Source of the DNA: RGIG426 sp045600765
GTDB lineage: Bacteria; Bacillota; Clostridia; Oscillospirales; Acutalibacteraceae
DNA: 13,792 nt
Reading direction: 5' to 3'
Assembly (NCBI GenBank): GCA_045600765.1
Contig: JAZRYM010000018.1
Coordinates: 1 to 13,792 of the forward strand
Shown: in pieces, positions 1 through 5,720 of the stretch
Numbering within the stretch: position 1 is the first letter of the stretch
How the letters are laid out: each line of letters opens with the position of its first letter
The notes under the pieces: model-generated
Told to the model about the DNA's origin: nothing
Databases searched by the model: none
What the model saw: the letters and a program-made list of their open reading frames with translations, nothing else
Program-made: the position numbers and the translations under genes

Positions 1-59
1 GTGTTTTAAGGCGCTTCGCGGTTTCGTAGCCAATAAAAATTTTCGTTCTGGGAAGTTGA

Positions 60-93
60 AAAACCCCGTAATGCTGACGCATTACGGGGTTTT
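60..93. terminator. Rho-independent terminator, works in both directions
   Basis: A 14-bp perfect inverted repeat (AAAACCCCGTAATG at 60-73, CATTACGGGGTTTT at 80-93) encloses a six-base loop that can close by one more C-G pair. It has an A-tract on the left and a T-tract on the right. It lies about 80 bases beyond the stop codon of the minus-strand XRE gene and would also stop any plus-strand transcript entering from the left. Bases 1-59 and 94-174 show no supportable gene. Confidence 0.85.
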
Positions 94-174
94 GAAACAA
101 TGCAGACGGGAATTTTTAGGCGAGAAACAATACATTCCTTACGAACTCCCGGCCTTCACCGTGGGGTTTACGAT

Positions 175-759
175 TTATATCCGTTGTTTCACAAGTCCGT
201 GCTTGTTGCAATAGGCGTACAAAACGCCGTGTCCGCGGCGGGGAAAGCGGGCGTTCGCCGCGCCCTCGGGATACCATTTGACAAGGGTTACCCGCTCGCT
301 TTGTACCAACGCGACAAAACTCAAAAAGTGGTCTTTTTCCATCGGGTGCGCGCTTTCTACAAACCACTCGTCCTCCACCGCCGTCACCGAAAGAGCGTGC
401 GCACCGTCCGCGTCCTCTGCCGCAAGAGGCGGGAGAGTCACGCCACAGCAGGACAACGCGATTTCGCCCACGCTGTGCACGATGTTGCCGCACACGGGGC
501 ATACGTAAAAGGTGGTTTTCATCATATTGGCGGCGCGGTTGTTGTTTTTTACGGCATCGCCGGAAAACAGTTCCGTCACCGAAAGCGAAAGTGCCGTCGC
601 AATCACCTCAAACAGCGAAATGTCCGGTAATCCCGCGCCCGTTTCCCATTTGGAAACCGCTTTGGCGGTGACACCGACCGCCGTTGCCAACTGTGCCTGC
701 GTGAGCCCTTTTTCCTCCCGCTTTTTGCGGATGAGTTCGCCGATTCCGTTGTCATTCAT
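175..759 (-). CDS. XRE-family regulator fused to a desulfoferrodoxin (superoxide reductase-like) module
   Basis: A 194-residue fusion. Residues 5-66 are an XRE/Cro-type helix-turn-helix; the recognition region reads TAKAVSKWETGAGLPD. Residues 81-194 match two-iron desulfoferrodoxin. A rubredoxin-like centre I has C87, C90, C104 and C105 (CPVC, then SCC). A superoxide-reductase centre II has H121, H138 (AHPM), H144, C184 and H187 (YCNKHG), which is the full 4-His/1-Cys set. In true superoxide reductases Glu-Lys directly precedes the first His; here these residues are Gly119-Ala120, so enzymatic activity is doubtful. I infer an iron-based redox or superoxide sensor that controls DNA binding; its targets are unknown. 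The start is fixed by AAGGAG at 772-777, 12 bases upstream, and by a good promoter. It is monocistronic and ends before a strong terminator. The domain assignment is firm; the sensing role is inference. Confidence 0.9.
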   Translation of the reverse strand: MNDNGIGELIRKKREEKGLTQAQLATAVGVTAKAVSKWETGAGLPDISLFEVIATALSLSVTELFSGDAVKNNNRAANMMKTTFYVCPVCGNIVHSVGEIALSCCGVTLPPLAAEDADGAHALSVTAVEDEWFVESAHPMEKDHFLSFVALVQSERVTLVKWYPEGAANARFPRRGHGVLYAYCNKHGLVKQRI

Positions 760-791
760 CGTGGCTTTTCACTCCTTTTGTCGTTGCTTTC

Positions 792-820
792 AGTATACCC
801 TTAAACCCGTGCGCCGTCAA
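792..820 (-). promoter_or_regulatory. Sigma-A promoter of the XRE-desulfoferrodoxin gene
   Basis: On the minus strand TTGACG (815-820), a 17-base spacer, then TATACT (792-797). The leader is short, with AAGGAG 12 bases before the ATG. No clear operator dyad was seen beside it. Confidence 0.75.
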
Positions 821-848
821 TCCACTTGTCGTAGACCGCAAAAAAGCA

Positions 849-877
849 TTGATTATTTTTGCTGACTGTGGTATACT
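849..877 (+). promoter_or_regulatory. Promoter of tRNA-Pro
   Basis: TTGATT (849-854), a 17-base spacer and TATACT (872-877). The -10 element ends 18 bases before the mature tRNA 5' end, so the expected leader is about 12 bases. Confidence 0.8.
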
Positions 878-895
878 GGTTTTCGCTGAAAACAA

Positions 896-971
896 CGGGG
901 TGTAGCGCAGTTGGTAGCGCGCTTGCTTTGGGAGCAAGATGCCGCGAGTTCGAGTCTCGCCACTCCGACCA
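896..971 (+). tRNA. tRNA-Pro (anticodon UGG), CCA encoded
   Basis: A full cloverleaf. The acceptor stem CGGGGTG (896-902) pairs with CACTCCG (961-967) with one G-T pair. The anticodon stem CTTGC/GCAAG (922-926/934-938) carries loop TTTGGGA, so the anticodon TGG is at 929-931. The T-loop has the canonical TTCGAGT. A discriminator A is followed by an encoded CCA at 969-971. It is a single-gene transcript between its own promoter and terminator. Confidence 0.97.
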
Positions 972-1014
972 AAAATCGACAAATCTCGACAGAGGTTTGT
1001 CGATTTTACTTTTT
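972..1014 (+). terminator. Terminator of tRNA-Pro
   Basis: AAAATCGACAAA (972-983) pairs with TTTGTCGATTTT (996-1007). The stem continues through T984-G995 and CTC/GAG to a GACA tetraloop, and is followed by a T-rich stretch to 1014. It begins immediately after the CCA end. The right arm TGTCGATTTT recurs near 1052-1061. Confidence 0.85.
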
Positions 1015-1040
1015 CACTACTCACTATTCACTATTCACTA
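1013..1040 (+). repeat. Four tandem heptamers TTCACTA
   Basis: Bases 1013-1040 read as TTCACTA, CTCACTA, TTCACTA, TTCACTA: four seven-base units with one substitution in the second. They begin in the T-tract of the tRNA-Pro terminator. A matching array in the opposite orientation lies at 1072-1099, 31 bases away. Confidence 0.85.
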
Positions 1041-1071
1041 AAAAATCAAACTGTCGATTTTCGGAATCTAA

Positions 1072-1099
1072 TAAGTAATAGTGAAGAGTGAAGAAGTAA
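1072..1099 (-). repeat. Four heptamers facing the 1013-1040 array
   Basis: Bases 1072-1099 split into TAAGTAA, TAGTGAA, GAGTGAA, GAAGTAA. The second unit is the exact reverse complement of TTCACTA and the others are degenerate. With 1013-1040 this forms an imperfect inverted pair of arrays around 31 bases that contain another TGTCGATTTT. Confidence 0.7.
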
Positions 1100-1101
1100 G
1101 G

Positions 1102-1118
1102 TGTCGGCTTCGCCGACA
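1102..1118. repeat. Short GC-rich hairpin TGTCGGC/GCCGACA
   Basis: TGTCGGC (1102-1108) and GCCGACA (1112-1118) form a perfect 7-bp stem with a TTC loop, directly after the inverted heptamer array. There is no proper T-tract, so it is not called a terminator. The stretch 1008-1237 holds no convincing gene: these repeats, then about 115 bases of unassigned sequence. Confidence 0.55.
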
Positions 1119-1150
1119 AAATATAAAAAAGCAGGTTCAACACCATCCAC

Positions 1151-1257
1151 CGTTTTTCCGAAATATCTTTTTCGCAGTCTAACCGTCAGGCGGAAAGCCA
1201 ACGCGTTGCCAATCTCGCATAAATATTTGTTTTTATATTGAAAATTACGGAAAAACG
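1151..1257. repeat. 10-bp inverted repeat whose right copy lies in a promoter spacer
   Basis: CGTTTTTCCG at 1151-1160 is the exact reverse complement of CGGAAAAACG at 1248-1257, 87 bases apart. The right copy sits between the -35 and -10 elements of the phosphatase promoter. It could be a regulator site pair or the ends of a decayed element; nothing distinguishes these. Confidence 0.4.
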
Positions 1258-1266
1258 TGGTACGAT
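1238..1266 (+). promoter_or_regulatory. Promoter of the PP2C phosphatase gene
   Basis: TTGAAA (1238-1243), a 17-base spacer, TACGAT (1261-1266). The predicted start near 1273 leaves a short leader before AAGGAGG at 1281-1287. Confidence 0.65.
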
Positions 1267-1294
1267 ATCTAAAAAGCAAAAAGGAGGAACAAGT

Positions 1295-2776
1295 ATGCCG
1301 GGTTCCAAATCTGCAAAAAAACGAATGGATGCGGCGGTGAACGAGGCGATTGAGGCGGGCGACGCCTTTTTGGCAAACGAAATCACCGCGAACGTTATGG
1401 TGGGCACCACGATGATGATTATTGTGGCTGTGATGATGCTGTGCTTCGTTCTCAACGAGGTCGGCGTGTTTTCCGCCGACAAATCCATTATGCGGTGGGC
1501 GGTCGTTATCGCCACCGCCATTGAACTGCCTATCACGGTGCTCAACGCCAAATACGTGGGCACGAAAAAATGGCTCAAAGTGCCGCTGATGGTGGACTTG
1601 ATTTTGGTGTGCGCCATTTTAAGCGCTACCCTCGGACACAACGTCACGCTCACGATGGTGTTTCCCGTCGTGGTGAGCACCCGCTATTTTGATGAAAAAT
1701 ACACCCGTATCGTCGCGTGGGCGACGGCGATTATGTTTGCGGCGGCGAGTTTTGTCAACGGGTTTTACGGCATCGTCAACCTGAATATGATGCCGTTCCA
1801 GAACGGCGCGGAATTGTCCGTGTTGCAGGACGGCACGTTGCGTGACGCCGTTTTGGCGGCGGGATTTGATAAAGCCGCCTATATCAAGAGTTTGTTCCTC
1901 AACGATTTTATTCCGCGGTGTTTGATTTTCCTTTCGCTTTCGGTCAGTTGCCGTTACGTTGCCAGCCGCGGCAAACGGATGATTGAAGTGCAGTCGGAAA
2001 ACGCCAAAAAAGCCTCGCGAATTGAGACGGAATTGAACCTCGCCACCAACATCCAAGCCAATATGTTGCCGCGGATTTTCCCCGCGTTCCCGGAACGCAG
2101 CGAGATTGAACTGTACGCCAGTATGATTCCTGCCAAAGAGGTGGGCGGCGACTTTTACGATTTCTTTATGGTGGACGACGACCACCTCGCTATCGTGATG
2201 GCGGACGTGTCGGGCAAAGGTGTGCCGGCGGCGCTGTTTATGGTGATTGCCAAAACGCTGATTAAAGACCACACGATGATTGGCAAAGACCTCGGCGACG
2301 TATTCACGCAGGTGAACGAATTGCTGTGCGAATCCAACAGCGAGGGGTTGTTTGTCACTGCGTTTGAGGGTGTGCTGGATTTGCGGACGGGCGAGTTCCG
2401 TTTTGTCAACGCGGGACACGAAATGCCCTTTATTTGCAAGAAAGGGCAAGGGTTTAAGCCGTATCCGATGAAAGCCGCGTTTGTGCTTGCCGGCATTGAA
2501 ACGATGACCTATCAATCGGGTGTCATTCAACTGGACGTGGGCGACAAACTGTTCCAGTACACCGACGGTATAACCGAGGCAATCAACGTCCACAACGAGC
2601 TGTACGGTATGGAGCGGTTGGAAGCGATTTTGACGAAAAACGCCGATGCCACGCCCGCCGACCTGCTTCCCGCGGTTAAAGCGGATATCGACGCTTTCGT
2701 GGGCGCTGCTCCGCAGTTCGACGATATCACGATGCTCTGCCTCGAATTTAAGGAAAAAACAAAAACCGAGGAATAA
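1295..2776 (+). CDS. Membrane-anchored PP2C serine phosphatase (RsbU/SpoIIE family)
   Basis: A 493-residue protein. The ATG at 1295 is chosen over the in-frame ATG at 1238 because AAGGAGG lies 7 bases before it and the promoter lies in between. Residues about 34-225 hold roughly six hydrophobic segments. A helical linker at about 226-260 leads into a PP2C/SpoIIE phosphatase domain (about 265-488). Metal-binding motifs are intact: GGDFYD (D286), ADVSGKG (D304), NAGHEMP (372-378), YTDGITEA (D424) and FDDITM (D476/D477). Family members dephosphorylate a serine on an STAS-type anti-anti-sigma protein and so release a sigma factor in partner-switching pathways. No STAS protein, anti-sigma kinase or sigma gene is in the window, so the target is unknown. 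The N-terminal region lacks a recognisable PAS, GAF or HAMP domain; the membrane region is probably the input. It is a single-gene unit with its own promoter and terminator. Confidence 0.93.
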   Translation: MPGSKSAKKRMDAAVNEAIEAGDAFLANEITANVMVGTTMMIIVAVMMLCFVLNEVGVFSADKSIMRWAVVIATAIELPITVLNAKYVGTKKWLKVPLMVDLILVCAILSATLGHNVTLTMVFPVVVSTRYFDEKYTRIVAWATAIMFAAASFVNGFYGIVNLNMMPFQNGAELSVLQDGTLRDAVLAAGFDKAAYIKSLFLNDFIPRCLIFLSLSVSCRYVASRGKRMIEVQSENAKKASRIETELNLATNIQANMLPRIFPAFPERSEIELYASMIPAKEVGGDFYDFFMVDDDHLAIVMADVSGKGVPAALFMVIAKTLIKDHTMIGKDLGDVFTQVNELLCESNSEGLFVTAFEGVLDLRTGEFRFVNAGHEMPFICKKGQGFKPYPMKAAFVLAGIETMTYQSGVIQLDVGDKLFQYTDGITEAINVHNELYGMERLEAILTKNADATPADLLPAVKADIDAFVGAAPQFDDITMLCLEFKEKTKTEE

Positions 2777-2788
2777 CAGCAAAAAAAG

Positions 2789-2824
2789 AAAAACCGACAA
2801 GGCTTTTAGCCTTGTCGGTTTTTT
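2789..2824 (+). terminator. Terminator of the PP2C phosphatase gene
   Basis: A 16-bp stem (2789-2804 with 2808-2823) of the form AAAAACCGACAAGGCT with its complement, a TTT loop and a T-run ending at 2824. It starts 12 bases after the stop codon. Confidence 0.9.
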
Positions 2825-2846
2825 GTGGGCGGAAACTAATCGAACC
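2825..2846 (-). pseudogene. Decayed copy of a tRNA 3' end
   Basis: Bases 2825-2846 resemble the 3' end of the neighbouring tRNA-Val gene (2912-2934). Both read GTGGGCG, then one differing base, AAAC, a short variable part with one base missing, and TCGAACC. On the minus strand this gives a T-loop-like GGTTCGATT and an acceptor-like 3' end, but the T-stem no longer pairs and no cloverleaf can be built from the following 50 bases. It is either a remnant of a tandem tRNA duplicate or a tRNA-end duplication of the kind left by integration. Confidence 0.4.
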
Positions 2847-2874
2847 TGCGGTTTTCGTCCGTCTGTGTCAATCG

Positions 2875-2910
2875 AAAAAAGAGAGAGGCGATTGCCTCTC
2901 TCTTTTTTTT
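2875..2910 (-). terminator. Terminator of the tRNA Met-Glu-Val operon
   Basis: A near-perfect stem, AAAAAAGAGAGAGGC (2875-2889) with GCCTCTCTCTTTTTT (2894-2908), and a four-base loop. On the minus strand it directly follows the tRNA-Val CCA and ends in a U-run. It could also act on plus-strand readthrough. Confidence 0.9.
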
Positions 2911-2986
2911 GGTGGGCGTAAACGGACTCGAACCGCTGACCTCTTGCGTGTGAAGCAAGCGCTCTAACCAGCTGAGCTATACGCCC
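2910..2986 (-). tRNA. tRNA-Val (anticodon CAC), CCA encoded
   Basis: Acceptor GGGCGTA pairs perfectly with TACGCCC. The anticodon stem CTTGC/GCAAG has loop TTCACAC, which gives anticodon CAC (2952 to 2950) for GUG codons. The T-loop is TTCGAGT. The 3' end is ACCA; its last A is already part of the terminator tract. It is third in the operon, 5 bases after tRNA-Glu. Confidence 0.96.
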
Positions 2987-2991
2987 GAAAA

Positions 2992-3066
2992 TGGTGACCC
3001 GGACGAGAATCGAACTCGTGTTACCGCCGTGAAAGGGCGGTGTCTTAACCGCTTGACCACCGGGCC
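2992..3066 (-). tRNA. tRNA-Glu (anticodon UUC), CCA encoded
   Basis: The acceptor GGCCCGG pairs with CCGGGTC with one G-T pair. The anticodon stem CCGCC/GGCGG carries loop CTTTCAC, anticodon TTC at 3033 to 3031. T-loop TTCGATT, 3' ACCA. It is the middle gene of the operon, 3 bases after tRNA-Met. Confidence 0.96.
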
Positions 3067-3069
3067 GAA

Positions 3070-3146
3070 TGGTAGCGGCAATTGGATTCGAACCAACGAC
3101 ACTGCGGGTATGAACCGCATGCTCTAGCCACCTGAGCTATACCGCC
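3070..3146 (-). tRNA. Elongator tRNA-Met (anticodon CAU), CCA encoded
   Basis: The acceptor GGCGGTA pairs with TGCCGCT with two wobble pairs. The anticodon stem TGCGG/CCGCA has loop TTCATAC with anticodon CAT at 3112 to 3110. The paired first acceptor position and the loop sequence fit elongator Met. Initiator tRNA lacks the 1-72 pair, and the lysidine-type Ile tRNA typically has a CTCATAA loop. It is first in the operon. Confidence 0.92.
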
Positions 3147-3152
3147 ATATCA

Positions 3153-3173
3153 CGCTGTCCATGGCGGACAGCG
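3153..3173 (-). promoter_or_regulatory. 5' leader hairpin of the tRNA operon
   Basis: On the minus strand CGCTGTCC (3173-3166) pairs with GGACAGCG (3160-3153) around a five-base loop, at or very near the predicted transcript start. It is removed with the leader by RNase P processing. Its CCGCCAT (3167-3161) is also complementary to ATGGCGG spanning the tRNA-Met 5' end (3148-3142), so an alternative pairing is possible. Confidence 0.55.
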
Positions 3174-3179
3174 CATTTT

Positions 3180-3208
3180 ATTATATAGTATCCTTTCACA
3201 CTTGTCAA
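3180..3208 (-). promoter_or_regulatory. Consensus promoter of the tRNA operon
   Basis: On the minus strand a perfect TTGACA (3203-3208), 17-base spacer and perfect TATAAT (3180-3185), as expected for a strong stable-RNA promoter. The predicted transcript starts near 3173. Confidence 0.93.
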
Positions 3209-3228
3209 GTGAAATTTTATAATTTTTT

Positions 3229-3255
3229 CAAATCCTTTTTACAAATCCGTTTTTA
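3229..3255. repeat. Small direct duplication at the sortase stop codon
   Basis: CAAATCCTTTTTA (3229-3241) is followed at once by CAAATCCGTTTTTA (3242-3255), which contains the sortase stop. No stem-loop terminator is visible between the sortase and the tRNA promoter, so readthrough into the tRNA operon is possible. Confidence 0.5.
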
Positions 3256-4089
3256 ATAGGTCGGCTGGTCTTTGATAAGCACGCCGGAAACGATAAAACG
3301 GGTGGTGCCGTCCGCCGTAACACAGGTTTCGAGTGTCACGATATGGTCTTTGGTCGTGAGGTTGCATTCGCGGGTCATTCCATACGACGGATGTGCCGCT
3401 TCTTCCAAATACTTGGCGAACTGCGCTTCTTCTTTGAAGAAATCGTTTTCCAACAAAATGTGACGGTCGTTGCGGGTGTATGCCGAGAAAATCCGATAGG
3501 TCAGGATGTGCCCCTCGGTGTAAATGATGAATTCCGGCGTCGCATCCCATTTTGCCTGGGATTTCAAGTCGTGCAATTCACGGAACATCGTCCCGTCTAA
3601 CATACAGTGGCCGTAAACGATGGTGTTCGGGTCGGAAAAATCCTTGGCGTTGTATTTTTGGGTGTAAATCGTGCCCGCAAACAGATATTCTTTATCTTCG
3701 CCGCGGTGGAGATAAAAATCCTCTTCTTCATCGGGAGCGCTCTGCGCAATGGGATAATCAATGACGGTGCCCGGCATTTTAATCCACGCGTACAAGTCGG
3801 AGTTTTTCTCTTTCAGCGCGGCAAAATCAATGGGGTTTTTCACTTTGGCAACGGTGGGCGTGACGTCTTCCACCTGCATAGTGGTTTTCTCAATCGGCGG
3901 CGCGGGAGGGGTCTCCTCCTCTTTGCTTTTCTTGTTGAGACACAGCGCCACCACCACAATGGCGACAATCACCGCCACGGCGAGCGTGACAAAAATCCAC
4001 CACCGCCTTTTTGGCGAAGTTCCCGGCATTAGGGGAGCATCGGGAGTGGTGAATACGGTGTTATTTTCCTCAATCTTGTTCTTGTCCAT
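3253..4089 (-). CDS. Class B sortase
   Basis: A 278-residue cysteine transpeptidase. A short cytoplasmic N-terminus precedes one membrane anchor (about 30-51), a charged/proline-rich linker, then a sortase fold. The catalytic triad is visible: H161 in TIVYGHCMLDGTMF, C256 in TLETC, R264 in TTRFIV. The YGH...DGTMF pattern and helix-rich C-terminus fit class B (SrtB). Family enzymes cleave an LPxTG- or NPxTx-like signal and attach the protein to the cell wall or to pilin. No protein with such a signal is in the window, so the substrate is unknown. ATG at 4089 is preferred to GTG at 4098 because the AAAGG at 4101-4105 is 11 bases from the ATG but only 2 from the GTG. It lies 50 bases downstream of a DacA-like gene on the same strand with no terminator between, so the two are probably co-transcribed. 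Confidence 0.93.
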   Translation of the reverse strand: MDKNKIEENNTVFTTPDAPLMPGTSPKRRWWIFVTLAVAVIVAIVVVALCLNKKSKEEETPPAPPIEKTTMQVEDVTPTVAKVKNPIDFAALKEKNSDLYAWIKMPGTVIDYPIAQSAPDEEEDFYLHRGEDKEYLFAGTIYTQKYNAKDFSDPNTIVYGHCMLDGTMFRELHDLKSQAKWDATPEFIIYTEGHILTYRIFSAYTRNDRHILLENDFFKEEAQFAKYLEEAAHPSYGMTRECNLTTKDHIVTLETCVTADGTTRFIVSGVLIKDQPTY

Positions 4090-4139
4090 TCGTTTCACGG
4101 CCTTTCACGTTTTGGGAAGTTGGTTTTTCGTGTGCACGG

Positions 4140-5543
4140 TTATTTCATCGGCTTGTACCGCCGCTTTTGACGGTTGCGGGCGTTGCGCTTCTTTTCGCGG
4201 TTGTGGGCAATGGCCAGTCCGATATACGCCGCAATCAGCACAATCAGCACAATGAGCAAGCCCCACAGCCAAGGGGAAGTCATCACGGCGCAAAAGCGGC
4301 TCCACACGAACAGGAGCAAACTGCGTTTGACCGATTCGCTTGCCACCAAGTTGACGGTGCCGATTGCCTGGTCTTCGCGGATATACAAGGTGGCGTGGCC
4401 GAGCACCTGCCCTTTTTCAATCGGGGCTTCAAAGTGCTCTTTGTCGAGGGTGATTTCGGAACGCACCGTATCCAAATCCAGCTCTTCCGGCACCACGCCG
4501 GTCAGGGTATCTTCTGCGACGAGCGTGACCGAATCCACTTTCCATGACAACGCCACGTCCGCGCGGGTCATCGGTTGGTTTTTCTTCACGAGTGTTTGGT
4601 AGGCAAAATGGTTGAGCGCCCACCGCACAAGTGCCGACGTGCTGTTGTAATGGGTGCCGGGGTCGCCCTCGCTGTCCTCCTCGGGACAACCGAGCACCAC
4701 CGTGATATAGCGGTAACTGTCAACCACGCAGAGGGAGATGAGCGCTTTTCCGTCAATATCCGACACGCCGGTTTTGCCCGCCGCCATCGGCTCGTAATAA
4801 TACTCGGACGATTCGCGGAGCATATAGTTGCTGTTCTCAAATGAGCGCGGCTCGCCGTTCTTTGTCGGGGTAACGGTGTATTCCGAGAGGGAGAGCGCTT
4901 CTTCAAGCACGGGGTCATCCAGCGCGTAGCGCAGGGCGATATACAAATCGTGCGCCGTGGTTTTTTGGCGCGGGTCGTCAAGACCGGTGACGTTGACAAG
5001 GGTTGTGTTTGCGCAACCGATGGATTTCACGTACTCGTTCATTCCGAGAACAAACGCATCCACGCTTCCCGCCGTAGTGGCGGCAAGGGTGACGGCGGCA
5101 TCGGCGGCGGTTTGAATCATGGACAGCGACAAAAGGTCTTTGAGTGTCCACATCTCGCCCGTTTCCATATTGGCGAGGGTCAACCCCGTTCCCCAAATAT
5201 AATTGTCACGGAGCACCTCGGTGTAGACGCCGGTGGTTGTATCTAAATTGAGTTTTTTGTCATCAATCAGTTTTTTGGCGTACAGTCCCACCATAACGCG
5301 CATCGTCGCGGCGGGGTCAAGCGGCGTATCCGCCGCTTTTTCAAACAAAACGGAGTCTTTGCCCGCGATGCCGTCGGCGGCGGGAGCGGACGCTTCCATA
5401 TACACGCTCATCGCGGCACGCGCCGTCATTTGTTCGGCGGTGTCGGCGGGCAACTCATACGCGGCGGAGGCAGGGACGGATGCGCCGCACAGCAACAGTG
5501 CAACGATACTTGTCAAAACGATAAATTTTTTCCATTTTCGCAT
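4140..5543 (-). CDS. Secreted PBP5/DacA-like protein lacking catalytic SxxK and SxN residues
   Basis: A 467-residue protein of the peptidase S11 (D-Ala-D-Ala carboxypeptidase) family. Signal peptide 1-27 (RKWKK, hydrophobic core, ASA-A); S11 domain about 30-330; PBP5-C-like domain about 340-415; membrane anchor about 425-450; strongly basic tail. Active members have SxxK, SxN and KTG. Here the SxxK position reads A79-T-M-R82 in DPAATMRVMV, and the SxN position reads T145-A-A147 in IQTAADAAV. Only KTG (257-259) remains. The reading was checked on the nucleotides. Acylation needs the Ser, so a carboxypeptidase or penicillin-binding activity is unlikely; I infer a peptidoglycan-binding or scaffold role. 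The ATG at 5543 follows AGGGGA by 7 bases; the longer in-frame start at 5657 lies upstream of the promoter. It precedes the class B sortase. Confidence 0.88.
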   Translation of the reverse strand: MRKWKKFIVLTSIVALLLCGASVPASAAYELPADTAEQMTARAAMSVYMEASAPAADGIAGKDSVLFEKAADTPLDPAATMRVMVGLYAKKLIDDKKLNLDTTTGVYTEVLRDNYIWGTGLTLANMETGEMWTLKDLLSLSMIQTAADAAVTLAATTAGSVDAFVLGMNEYVKSIGCANTTLVNVTGLDDPRQKTTAHDLYIALRYALDDPVLEEALSLSEYTVTPTKNGEPRSFENSNYMLRESSEYYYEPMAAGKTGVSDIDGKALISLCVVDSYRYITVVLGCPEEDSEGDPGTHYNSTSALVRWALNHFAYQTLVKKNQPMTRADVALSWKVDSVTLVAEDTLTGVVPEELDLDTVRSEITLDKEHFEAPIEKGQVLGHATLYIREDQAIGTVNLVASESVKRSLLLFVWSRFCAVMTSPWLWGLLIVLIVLIAAYIGLAIAHNREKKRNARNRQKRRYKPMK

Positions 5544-5608
5544 AGACAAATCCCCTTTTTTGTTGGTCACAAGACGTGTGCCCTCTTGCGCATACATATA
5601 CAATATAT

Positions 5609-5637
5609 AGTATAACAAAAAACTTGTAAAAATGCAA
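5609..5637 (-). promoter_or_regulatory. Promoter of the DacA-like/sortase operon
   Basis: On the minus strand TTGCAT (5632-5637), 17-base spacer, TATACT (5609-5614). The leader is about 60 bases long with no obvious structured element. Confidence 0.7.
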
Positions 5638-5660
5638 TCCCTTTTCAACAAAAACACGTA

Positions 5661-5702
5661 AAAACCCCGAAACCGTGGTGGTTACCATGGTTTCGGGGTT
5701 TT
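5661..5702 (-). terminator. Terminator of gdhA
   Basis: AAAACCCCGAAACC (5661-5674) pairs with GGTTTCGGGGTTTT (5689-5702), extended by GTGG/CCAT to a six-base loop. It starts 18 bases beyond the gdhA stop codon. The AAAACCCCG core is shared with the terminator at 60-93. Confidence 0.92.
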
Positions 5703-5720
5703 GGTTGCGGTTACATTCGA

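Noticed and set aside
1013..1099. CRISPR-like array
   Set aside because: Units are seven bases with no spacers; there are no 25-40 base repeats and no cas genes.
1121..1237. Possible riboswitch before the phosphatase gene
   Set aside because: A GGCGGAAAGCC stretch caught the eye, but no riboswitch core could be matched and the best promoter lies downstream of it.
752..1279. Minus-strand open frames across tRNA-Pro and the heptamer arrays
   Set aside because: They read through a tRNA gene, a terminator and tandem repeats, and lack start signals.
1619..2800. A 393-codon minus-strand open frame opposite the phosphatase
   Set aside because: It is a shadow of a gene whose catalytic motifs are all intact; it also runs through the terminator.
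3070..3146. CAU tRNA as initiator Met or lysidine-type Ile
   Set aside because: The first acceptor position is paired and the loop is TTCATAC, both fitting elongator Met.
4090..4098. GTG at 4098 as the sortase start
   Set aside because: The only purine-rich binding site would be 2 bases away; the ATG at 4089 has workable spacing.
4140..5543. The DacA-like motif changes as a frameshift artefact
   Set aside because: The codons around both lost motifs were read directly; flanking family sequence stays in frame on both sides and there is no internal stop.
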